Positions 10,528 through 20,674 of a stretch of 46,951 nt of DNA are shown in pieces. The notes beneath the pieces are model-generated. The model was not told the origin of the DNA. It saw only the letters and a program-made list of their open reading frames with translations, and did not search any database. The position numbers and the translations under genes are program-made. Source of the DNA: Chromera velia (lineage: Eukaryota > Sar > Chromeraceae). The stretch lies in NCBI GenBank assembly GCA_018398765.1, contig JAHBMJ010005084.1, positions 99,274 through 146,224 of the forward strand, given 5' to 3'. Position 1 is the first letter of the stretch; each line of letters begins with the position of its first letter.

Positions 10528-13108
10528 TCAGACAGTGTGAAGCAACTCTCGGAGCGCCTCTGTCCCCTGTGGCTCCTCCCCCCTGGACAGACGGTCCAAG
10601 TCGGACGGCAGGAGGAGCCGAGGGAGCTGCACCGGATTCCTCACTCTCAAACCTCCTTTCAGCCGCTCCTCCCCCACACACCCCAGCGTCCTCTTCAACC
10701 ACTCCCGAACCTGCAGCACGGAACCCCAACCACCCAAATCCTCAGCCGCCTTCTCCCTCTGCTCACCCTCCGCAGAGGCAGAGGCGGAGGAGACAGACTG
10801 AAGCATACGGCCTGACAGACACCACCCTTCAGGAGGCATCTGAGTGTTCAGAAGATTCAGCAACCCCCAATCGTGGTACGCCCAGGCGGTCTCAGACGCC
10901 AACCTTGCCCGCATCCCGACTGTCCCTCCAAACTTTTCGGCAGAGAACTTGCACCGTCGATGCATGCCCTGGGAGGTCCACGAGAACGCAACGATCTGCT
11001 GAGGGGTCAACTCAACGACAGGATGAAGAACAGAGACGGGAACTCCATCAGAGTTGCTGTTTTTCTTTTTATCTTTCTCTTTTCCCTGCTCCCTTTTCAC
11101 CCTTCCGTCTCGACCATTCCTTCTCGGAATCTGCCCTCCCTCAGGACCCCCCCTGGTCCGGACAACGACACCCCCACCCGCACCCGGATCCTTCACAATC
11201 TCATCAGAACTGCCATCAGGCACATCCTCCTTCCCTCCGCTGTCGTCTGCGTCATTCGAGTCCTCTCCCCCCTTCTCTTGTTTGGAAGTCTCCTCGAGCT
11301 TCACTGGTGGGAGGGCCCGCAAGGCATCTCTTTGGCCTCTCGGGTGCCCTCTCACCTCCCCCCGCTGCCCCGACATACTCATGCCTCCTTCTGGAACCTC
11401 CTGCTGACAGAACTTCAGTCGAAGCTCTCTTCGCATGGCCTCAATATCACAACGCCCGCCCTTTTTCGTCCTCTCCATCTCCTCTCGACATTCCGTCGCT
11501 CTCCTCAACGACTCTGTATCGCCGTATTTGGAGACGGCAAATTTGACGTTTACATTCCGACCTGCAACGCTAATCGAAGAGATCCACTCACTCTTCAACC
11601 TGTCCCAGGACACCCCTCTCACCCTGCCGTCTCGTTCTCCTATCTCTTCCTCTTTCACTCTGACTTCCATTCTCGCACTCTGCGAAACAGAGAGAGGAGA
11701 CCCTCTCTCCCTTCGTCCCTCACGGGCCTGTGGCTCATCCTGTTTCGGTTTCTCTCGGGAGACGCGGCAGATCTCTTCCAACTGTTCTGAGAGTGGCAGT
11801 GCTTTCTTTCCATTCACATTTCCAGTCTCCTTGTTCTTCGGTCTCCACTCCCCCCTCTTCTTTCCTAACAGTCCCATAGACCCAGCAGGCAGCGCTGCAC
11901 AGGCGCCTGTCTGCGCGTTGAGGGAAGGTCTGTTTTCTCTGTCTTGGCTATCCTCCTCTCCTTCTTCTTTCTTGATGCCGACATGATGCCGGGGGGCAGG
12001 GGGGCTGGGCTTTTTGGGTGGTCGTCCTTTGGGTCGCCTCAGAGGGACAGAGGCGAGCTGAGTGGAGACGGGAACTTCTGGTGCCTCTCTGGGAGAGTCT
12101 ACAGCAAGGGGAACACGAGTCTGGTTGGCTGCTCGGGGAGGAGACGGGCTCTCGAACTTCACAGGAGGGAGAGGGAGGGTATCTGTTTGACGTCTGGCAC
12201 CTCGCTTCTTGCCGGGCAGAGGGCGAGTCGGGGAGCCTGGGTGAGGATTCTGCAGAGAAGGTCCGTCGGCTTCTGCTCTGCTTGATGCAGCAGCGTCGGG
12301 AGGGGTTTTCTTTTTCTTCTTCTGAATGTGAGAGGTGGGGGAAGAGCTCACGTCCGCAGTTGGCTTCTGTTGTCTGGGTCTCTTTGCGGCAGGTGGGCGT
12401 TTGGGGTCTCTTCCAGGGTGGTGCAAAATCCCTGCTGCTGTCTTGTCCCCTTCCTGTACTTTCAGAGAGTCCCCTTTCTCATTCTCCGGCTCTTCTTCCT
12501 CTTCTTTCACTTTGACTTGAACTCTCTGCAACGGAGGGCGGTCCCTGTCCCTTCGGTCTCTTCGGGACTGCTGCTGACCCTGTTGCGGTTTCTCTCGGGA
12601 GGCACGGCAGATCTCTTCCAACTGTTCTGAGAGTGGCAGTACTTTCTTCTCACCTCCGTTTCCGTTCTCTTTCGGCCTCCACTCCTCTCTCTTCTCTCCT
12701 CTGTTACTCACCTCGCGCCCTGTCTGTGCATTCAGAGACAGCTGGGAGAGAGGTTTATTGTCTTTGTTTCTGCCTCCCTCCTCTGCCTCTTCCTTCTTCA
12801 CGCGAACAGGGGCGTCGGTCTTTTTTCCGCGTCTCCCCTTGGGGTTCTTGGGGGGTGGCTGTGCCGCTGCTGCAGCTGCTGCAGGGGGATCATGGGTCTC
12901 CGATCTATTTCCTTCTCCTTCCTCCTCCCCCTTTTCTTTTTCTTTTTCCTTCTGCTGGTGCATGTGGTGTGCCTCCTCTGCGTCGTGGTGCATCCTCCTG
13001 ACCTTTCCCGATCTTTCCGAGGAAGAAATCGGACGGAAGGAACGACGGGCAAAGGCGAAAAGAGGCGCCAAGCCCTGCAGAACGTATACGCATGCATACA
13101 GGCACACA

Positions 13109-13158
<50 letters not shown>

Positions 13159-13561
13159 CAGTGAAGCAAGAGGAAGGAAGGAAACGGATATACGGCAAGA
13201 AACAGTGAGCTGAAAAAAGGAGGGGCAGCATTCACGTAGTGCTGCTACCATGCATTTTGCTGATGTGCGAAACGAGCCGAAAGAGGAGGAAATCCACTAG
13301 CAAATCGCCACTTGTTTCGACACAGGCGCGCAGAAGCAAAAGATGCCTTGCCAGCCGCCCTTGCTTCCTCCCTCCAGATCGAGGCATCATCCTCTTCTTC
13401 CTCCCAACAAGCCAGCTGACCAGTCTGAGTGCCTGGGGGGCGTCTGGGATATCCGGATGGAAGGGTACCACGTCATCCTCCCCAACGAGCAGGGTTTGCC
13501 CCTCGCTCTCGTGACTGCACACACACACACACACATACACATACACACACACACACATACA

Positions 13562-13603
<42 letters not shown>

Positions 13604-14662
13604 TACACATACACACACATACACACACGCACGCACATACACACACAAAAGCACGTTCTTGTGACTGCACAGGAGCAGGGGGAAAAGCAAAAATATAGAA
13701 AAGGAAAGGGAAACAAAGAAGGGGAGATGAACGATGGATTGGCTTTGCGTGCATTCTAACAAAACAAGCACCCCCCCCCGTGATTCCCTCCCGCACGCTT
13801 TTGCACAAAAGCACAGATGCAGACAAGGACCACGGACCGTCAAAGTCTGCCCAAGTTCCCTCCCTCCTCTCCCTCATTCACACACATGCATTGCCTTGCA
13901 CAGAAAGATTCACCCCCCCTCCCCCCCACCAGCCATGAAACCACGACCAACCGACCGTCCCGACTCAGAAACGTCCTCCTCTGTCTCCACCACACGGACT
14001 TTGAGAGCCCACGCCCCCCCTCCAGCAGGCTGGCTCTTCTCCCTTCTTCCCCTTGCCTTCCCCTCGAATTCAAACTCCTCGATGGCAACAGCCCACTGGC
14101 GGACTTCCACGACCTGCGCAGGAAACAGCACAGGGTGGAAGGTCCAAGCTACAATCACATCAGAATACAGACACAGGCTGACGGTATGCAGAGAGAACGG
14201 AAAGGTTCTCAATAACTCACGAATTGACCTTCACGACCTGCTCTTCTTTCTCTCTCCCTCTCTCTCACACACACAAACACTTGCACACACACACACGCTC
14301 ATGCAACAGACAAACGGGAACGGGGCAGGACGAGAAGAAGCGAGAAATGGAAGGTGGAAGGAAGATACGCTCTGCAGACCCAATGGAAGGCAGAAAGAAA
14401 ATTGGGGCATCCGAGACTTTGGGTCTGCTCGTTGTGATGACATTGGCACGCAATCAATGCGCTCTCTGAACATGTCCCTTTCCTTTTTCGATGAAGCCCA
14501 AACCTGCTCATACAGTCTGAGCGAAAGACACGACACAGTTCTATTTATTCATAATTTGTTCCTCTGCATGTCTCCACCGACCGTTGCAGGCAGGTATCCT
14601 CTCCCAAAGGCGACCAGCACAGGCTCTCCCTCGACGAAACGATACCCCGGAAACACGCCCTC

Positions 14663-14724
<62 letters not shown>

Positions 14725-14859
14725 GGAAGGGGATCGGTGGGAGACCCCATGAATGGAGATTTGAAGGGAAAAGGAGGGGGATTCCTTCGAAAGCAAACGA
14801 AACAAGAAAAAAGTGACGTTCTTCTCTAGGTACAATGAAGTGGGATCAAAAGAAAACAT
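10528..14859 (-). CDS. ApiAP2-like DNA-binding protein with two AP2 units
   Basis: Six exons close in phase from ATG to stop (about 991 aa): 14818-14859, 14582-14662, 14450-14503, 13956-14113, 13421-13514 and 10528-13074. Residues about 628-677 (plus 11473-11622) match an AP2/ERF domain: RGVSWDRLKSEW, a short beta turn, VKFAVSKYGDTESLRRATE. Residues about 832-878 (10870-11010) are a weaker AP2-like unit: IVAFSWTSQGMHRRCKFSAEKFG, then an A/R-rich helix. AP2 domains in apicomplexans and chromerids are sequence-specific transcription regulators. The N-terminal exons include GEPVLVAFGRGYLPATV, which resembles Tudor-like strands (weak inference). The linker is K/R/E/P-rich, carries a duplicated module (see repeats) and at least seven psi-K-x-E motifs. 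Exon 1 and the 14450-14503 exon are the least certain. Introns hold (CT)n(GT)n tracts just before the acceptors at 13075, 13515 and 14663. Confidence 0.8.
11640..11955 (-). repeat. Internal module copy 2 in the AP2 gene
   Basis: Encodes IKKEEGEE, SLNAQTG, GEWRPKNKE, ALPLSEQLEEICRVSREKP and VRVKEEE in order. The DNA at 11752-11800 is nearly identical to 12592-12640, 840 bp (280 codons) away, so the two copies arose by an in-frame duplication. Confidence 0.85.
12475..12795 (-). repeat. Internal module copy 1 in the AP2 gene
   Basis: Encodes VKKEEAEE, SLNAQTG, EEWRPKENG, VLPLSEQLEEICRASREKP and VKVKEEEEE in the same order as copy 2. The core LPLSEQLEEICR is invariant and could form an amphipathic helix. 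Confidence 0.85.
13091..13156. repeat. (CA)n(GA)n microsatellite before an AP2-gene acceptor
   Basis: In sense orientation (CT)n then (GT)n, followed by TGCATGC and the acceptor CTGCAG at 13075-13080. An ORF reads straight through it, but the S/L/C/V run it would encode is best explained as intron. Confidence 0.9.
13518..13648. repeat. Long (CA)n/(TACACA)n microsatellite in AP2-gene intron
   Basis: About 130 bases of CA with interspersed TA. In sense it reads GT-rich and abuts the acceptor TGCAG at 13515-13519. Confidence 0.9.
14665..14725. repeat. (CA)n(GA)n microsatellite in AP2-gene intron
   Basis: In sense (CT)n(GT)n, directly followed by the acceptor GCAG at 14663-14666. Confidence 0.9.
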
Positions 14860-14956
14860 GATGGAAAGAGAAGCCAAAGGGAGTACGGCGACTAGTCTAT
14901 GAAAGAGCACGACATGACACCGTTTCAAGGTAGGAAGGATTCTCTCCCCCAGTCTC

Positions 14957-17900
14957 CTAGCTGAATTCAATGAAGTCCCCCGACTCACAGGAGTCAGAGA
15001 CTTCAGAGCAGGAACAGCGTCTCCTCTGCACTCACAAAGACACACACGGGCAGGACAAAAGAGAGACAGAATTTCTTTGTGCTATCAATAAATCCGGAAT
15101 AGAACATCGATGCGACATCCGAGACCCAAACACACACCAGGAGGCAGCCAATCTAAGAACGCCGAAATCAATCCACAAATCCACCCAATTCCCAAAAGAA
15201 ACGGCACACCCAGTTCTTCCTGCCCACAAACCCCCCCTTTAACTAAAACTGCGTCTAAGCCTGACTTACCTCATACACCTGATCCCGCTTTGAGTGCCTG
15301 CGAGTTTCTGGAAGACACCCCAAGAGCACATGCGGACGCCCATCTTCTCCCAAAATCCCAAGGCAGATCTATTCAGCCTCTCCCACTGAGAAATTGGACT
15401 CTTCTCTTCCCTCTCTTCCTCCGTCTTGATCTCTTTCTCTTTCCCTTGTTGTCCCTTCCCTCCGTTCCCTTTCCTCCGACAGTCTTTCGACCCCGGCTTG
15501 ACGGCCTCTTCCCCCTTTCTCTCCTTCGACTCCCCATCTGATTCTTCTGCCTCATCCTCGCCTTCCTCCTCTTCCTCGTCGTACAAGGAGGCCTGGGTGA
15601 AGACCGCGACGTACCCCTTCAGACGTGCTTCCTGCAGGCAGAGAACGATCAAAGGCAACTTCTTGCGCAAGGCAACGTCTTACGTTTCTTCTGCAGCTCT
15701 ATCCGAGAGAGACCAGCCTCGAGTCATGTCCTTCTTTTCTTACCCGTTCATGCTGTTGCTTTTTATCTCTCTTTCTCTCTCTGCGTGAGAGAGAGGGGAG
15801 GAGCGGAAAGAACTCAGACAAAACAACCATGGAGGGAGAAATACACGAGAAAAGGGACCAGAAAGGGAAGGGAAAAAGGTCATTCGGGCAGATACAGGGT
15901 TGGAACGAACCCTTCAATACACGAAAGAAATCACAAACACAAAAGCAGCCCATCCGGTAGGCCCTCCGGCCTGACCTTTTCAATTCTCTCGAAAAGCCTC
16001 CGTCCGTATCCCCTCCCTCTCTCCTCCGGGCATGTGGTCAGAAAAGTGACGTACAGGGCCGTCGGGTCAGTGTCGGGGTCGGGGTCTCCCGGTGGATCCA
16101 CGTCGTGGTACCTCTCGAGAGTGTCGAGAGCAGAGGGCCCCGGCCAGGCCCCCTTCTCCTTCTTTTCACCTCGACGGCCAGGGCCCTGGGCCCTCTCTGT
16201 TCTCTTCTGAGCAGCCTGGGCTGCGCGTGTGGCCAGGAGGATCTTCTTCTCGAAGGAGGAACGATGGAAGGCAGAGGTTTCGAGGGGGATCGGGTGGGCA
16301 ATCGCGACAGAGGCAAGGGAGGGAAGAGGAGGGGGGGCCAGGGGCCTCCTGGGTCCTTCGTCGAGGGCCCCGGCTGCTGCGGCGGCAATTGCAGCCCCGG
16401 CATGCCCCTGTCCCTGGCGCTTGCACAGAAACACGAGGGAGTCATCCTCGTTGATGAGATCCTCGAACTGCAACCAGGCAATCAAGAGGATGGCACACAT
16501 CTGCATTGGGGGCCTCGTTTTTGTCAGCACATCCTGAATGGTGGGTGAAAAAGAGAGACTTTCATCTCCTGTTTTTTTCGCTCGAAAAGCGAGAAGGGAA
16601 AGTGTCATGGTCAGCATTTGCAAAAGAAAGAAAGAAAATGGGCAGAGTTGGCAGGTGAGCGTGAGGGACAGGGAGAGAGAAAGAAGAAAAGGCGGAGCGA
16701 TGCTGTCGCAGCTTTTGAGAGTTGGGTTGTAAAGGCATTTGAGTAACCCCTTCTCGCTTCTTTGGATACAACTCACTGGGCATACGCAAAAACCGAATTT
16801 GAAAGTAAAGATGGAAGGAGGTCGAGAAGACAACAAAGCATTATCTCAAAGGGAAAAAAGGGGGAAGAATTGAGGAGGCAAACATGAATGCAAACGAGAG
16901 AACCGAAAAGAGAAGGGGCGTGTCGAGTGAGCCTTTTCCACAGGAGAGCAAGAAGCGGGAAAAAGTGAGAAAAGTCGGTAAAGCAAATTGGAGAGAAAGC
17001 GGGGAGGAATCCAAGGAGAAAGAAAGAGATGCACGGAGAAAAAAAAGAAAAAGACCAACCTCAGAGATCTTCACATTAGGGAACCCTTGTTCGAGGAGGG
17101 AGATCACATTGGAATTTCTGCTCTTCCACAAACAAAGGGAAACAGAAAGAAGAGATGAGTAGACAGACAAAGTACGGGAGCAATCAGACAGCCTCCATAT
17201 GAGCCAGAAAACGCCTGTGAAAAATCAGACAGAAAAACCTCCGAAACAAGCGACAAGAGGCAAAAAGACAAAAAAATTCGCAGACAGATAAACAGATGAG
17301 AAGATCGACAAACGGACCGACTCACAGGTGGGCAGACAAAACAAATTCCCAAAGACACAGAGCAAAGGAGAGCGAGGCACTTAAAGATAAAGAAAGAAAT
17401 GAGACTGACGGAGTGCGATCGAGAAGGTTCGCCTTTTGTCTGTCCGTCTCCACGCAGGCACACCCTCGGAGATCGAAGTTGACTCGGGGAGTCTTCGCGT
17501 CTTTTCTTCTTTTGGTTTCTTGCTGCTCTTTCTTGGTCTTCGTGTTGTTCTTTTTCTTCTTTTCTCCCGTCTCTGACTCATCGTCATCGTCCTCATCCAG
17601 GTTTCTTTTCTTCCCTGATGGCTTCTTCTTGTTTTGGGCTTTCATTTTCTCTCGTTCCTTCGCCTTTTCCGCCTTTATCCTCTCTCTCTCCTCCGCTTTT
17701 TCCTTCTGTTGCACTCTCTTTTCCCATTTGACCTTCACCTTCTCCATGGAAGCCTGCAGGCAGGAGAAGAATTCATACGGAGATTTGCTGGTAGGCGCTT
17801 TGTGACCCTTTAGAGTACCGTAACGCTGCACATGCGGGAGAAAGAGCAGAGGACACAACGAAACGACAGGAAAGACCGCTGCTTCATCTGGGGGAGGAGA

Positions 17901-20319
17901 GGAGCTTCGGACAGGTGCATTGGCGGGAAGCTTTGAGATTCGTAATTGGAAACTTGAGACACAGAGACCTTCTTTCTTCGACACATGCAATCGGAGCTTT
18001 CAATCTCTCCGGATTTTTGCTTGATAAGCAACTTGCAGAGGCCTACAGACAGGCAGACCAACAAATATTCGTCGAACACATCAGCATGGTTTCACTCTTC
18101 CTCTTGTCTCTTCGCATTTCAGTCTCTTTCGAATCGGTACTCTTCCTTGATCAGAGGTCCGCTGGCAAGCAAGAAAAGAAAAAAAAAACAGCTCGGCAAA
18201 AGGAGAAAAAGAAGTACAGCCAATTAGATTCTCACCAATTTCTTTTTTTGCTTCGCGTCGTGCTCCTTCTTTTTCCGCTCTGCCTCCTTCTCCCTTTGAC
18301 GTGCCGCCGCCGCCCTCTGCCTCTCCCATCCAGGCAGTCCCATAGCTCTCTGCTCCTTCAGGGCCATCTGCACACTCACTCGGGCATTGCAATGTTTGAA
18401 GTGCGCAACATCATTTCATAATCACACTGTGACATAGGGTGAACAGATAAGGGAGGAAAATATGATCGTTTTCCTCCTGCTCAGACGTCCAAGACCGTGC
18501 GTGTCTTTTCAGTCGATCACGCGGAGAGAGAGGGAAACAAACGTCCTTCCTTCATCGGAGGATCATCAAGACAGACACTGTCAGGTCGGTAGCATTTCGA
18601 ATTCAGTTGTCCAGGTGGTCTCTTGGCCGAAAGGAGAGAGACGAACGAGGAAAAGAGACATTGAGGGGGGAGCCCCCGAGGAGATGGAAAATTTCTCATC
18701 CAAAGAGAACAGAAGAGAAGAGGCTGCCTGAAGGGAATGGGTTGATCGAGACGAAAGGAAAGGGACACAATGGACATAGGACCACACACTTTTATGTGTA
18801 CAGGAAGAAAGGACAACGGAGGACCTGCTCCGCCTCTCCATTTAGCTCGGACCGACCCTATCGAAGCATGCCCCGGTGCCCCAGAACATCTCGAACTCTT
18901 CCGGAGCCTTCTGTTCGTTCCCCCCCCAGGGTCGGAAGTAGAGACAGTCGGTGGTGGCGAAGTCGGTAATCCTGGCTGTTGACTCATTCCTCTCTTTGAC
19001 GTTCTTCTCCACTTCCTCACGGATCTTCTTCTGAGACTTCCACCTCGACTCCGCCTCCGCGCGCTGCCTCTGCGTGTCAAGCTGCAGTCTCTGGGTCTGC
19101 ACACAGACAGAGACATTTGGAGAGAGAGGGAGAGGGAGAAGGAGAAAAAGCTGGAGGAAAGTGGCTTGCTCTCTATCCCTTCCCTTAAACACGGATGGAT
19201 GGATACAGTACAAAGAAACCAACACATGATGCGGGCGAATACGGAAGGAGAAGCACAGATAGACAGGTCATGCCGGATTCAAACCTTCTCGTGCGGTGTC
19301 CCGCACTTGATGTCGGTGGCCCAGTAGGAGAAAGGAGGCGAGGGAAGGTGAGAGGAGCAGACAGGCAAGCAGAGCGGAGGAGGCGACAAGATGACATGTG
19401 GGGGAGAAAAGAAGACAGACAGACGAAAGAGACAAATGAATATGACAAGAGCACACACGAACGACGGACCTGCCAGATCGAGCCGCGAAGATGTTCTTTT
19501 GCAACATTCCCAGACAGACAGACTGCAGACAGACAGATGAACCACATGTTTGTCTTCTCCCCATTCTTCTCTTCATGCACACAACAGACAGCTAGATAGA
19601 TCCACAAAGAGCCAGGCAAGGAAAGAAAATGCGAAGCAGGTGGAAGCGAAGCAGCAATCCCAACGCCTGACGACGTAAAGGAAGGAGGCAAGGAGCACAG
19701 GACTCCAAAATTTCTTCGACGGGACATTCGGCCTTCCTTTCTGCCCTTTTGCTCCTTCTGTTCCCTTGTCCCTCTCTCCTTGTTTTCCAGCCCCCCCTCT
19801 TCACGATTTGTTTCTTCCTTCTCGGTACCTTCCACTTTCAGTCTTGTTCATTTCTCTGCCTTGGGCTCTCTCTGTCTCTCTCTGCATGAGATCGAAGGAA
19901 GGATCCCTCCTTTCGGGTTCTCTGTCCATCCACACCGAATGGAATGCGCAGGCTGCAACTGTGAGTGCGCAATCGTCTTTTTCTGTCTCTCTGTCTGTCT
20001 CCATGTTTCAGGGGGAATTGCATGGACAAGGCTGTTTCGTTCTTTCGTTTGTTGAACATCCATGCATGCATGGGGGGGGGGATCCAGGGAGGCTGTTTCC
20101 TGGGGGGGCGGAAGAGTCGATCAGATCCACCAGTGGAATCCGTGAAGGAGACGGTGACAGAAAACGTTGTTCACGCACTCATTCAGTCATTTGACGGCAG
20201 CTACGAATACACCAAGACGAACGGAGAGGAAGAAGGAGACAGAGAGAGGGGAGACAGAGACAGACAGACTATATGTTTCTTCTTCTCCCTTCTTTTCTTC
20301 ATGAACACAACAGACAAAC

Positions 20320-20352
<33 letters not shown>

Positions 20353-20674
20353 GACAGAGAGAGAGAGAGGGAGAGAAAGAGCGACTTACAGGTTTTCACC
20401 AACGCCCTCCTGCAGTCTTTCAGTGACTTGGTCGGTTCTTCTGGGGGCCCACGCATTTTTCCTTCTTCTTGATTGTTCTCTCCTCTGTCTTCCTCAAGCT
20501 CTTCTGCCTTTCCACCCTGGTCTCTGTTGTCGACTTTTGAGACCCTCTCCTGCTTCTTTTTCTTTTTGAAGCTCATGTGGTTCATCGTGTCACGATCGTC
20601 GTCTTCAGGGGAGTAGGAGAAGGTCTTCCAGTTCAAGGCCGACAGTCGGAACAGCTCCCTTCTGTCCCCCCCAT
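14957..20674 (-). CDS. Basic coiled-coil protein with C-terminal GNAT acetyltransferase domain (5' end unresolved)
   Basis: Ten exons chain in phase: 20390-20674, 19470-19522, 19285-19305, 18857-19096, 18236-18367, 17464-17825, 17060-17117, 15976-16533, 15270-15631 and 14957-15023 (TAG), at least 712 codons. The C-terminal part carries GNAT features: a beta strand ALYVTFLTTC, then RGRGYGRRLFERIEK, the acetyl-CoA loop pattern R/Q-x-x-G-x-G/A, then GYVAVFTQAS and LNRSALGFWEKMGV, the usual A..FWEKMG helix-turn near the end. A charged insert (EEEEEGEDEAEESD) splits the last two. Upstream are alanine-rich and highly basic/acidic coiled-coil exons (e.g. KEKAEERERIKAEKAKE, a DEDDDDE run) and a W-rich stretch (LYFRPWGG, FEMFWGTG). 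The substrate is unknown; the K-rich context suggests a nuclear protein, possibly acting on histones (inference). The first exon here starts in mid-codon, so the gene extends upstream, perhaps to about 21640. Confidence 0.7.
19285..19305 (-). other. 21-nt micro-exon (CGTPHEK)
   Basis: Seven codons between an acceptor ATCAAG and a donor AAG/GTTTGA, in phase 0 at both ends, joining SIWQ to TQRLQL. The upstream intron (19306-19469) contains no AG on the sense strand except its last two bases, which strongly points to this acceptor. Confidence 0.6.
20326..20365. repeat. (GACA)n/(GA)n tract in GNAT-gene intron
   Basis: GACA units followed by GA. In sense (CT)n then (TGTC)n, starting soon after the donor at 20389. 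Confidence 0.85.

Noticed and set aside
10569-11790. Two plus-strand ORFs of over 300 codons opposite the AP2 gene
   Set aside because: P/S/R-rich antisense shadows of a GC-biased coding exon.
13081-13251. Hydrophobic N-terminus of the long AP2-gene ORF (start at 13251)
   Set aside because: The S/L/C/V run is encoded by a (CT)n(GT)n microsatellite followed by an acceptor CTGCAG. It is intron read in frame, not a signal peptide.
13232-13843. Cysteine/valine-rich ORF on the minus strand
   Set aside because: The CVCVCV run is the translated (GT)n tract. Only the short exon 13421-13514 within it is accepted.
16092-16548. Plus-strand ORFs opposite the GNAT gene
   Set aside because: Antisense to the alanine- and proline-rich exon; no initiation or domain evidence.
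19965-20426. Plus-strand ORF with a protein-like stretch (VKETVTENVVHALIQSFDG)
   Set aside because: Lies inside an intron of the minus-strand GNAT model, has no splice partners, and turns into GACA repeat. Could be a chance frame; left unannotated.
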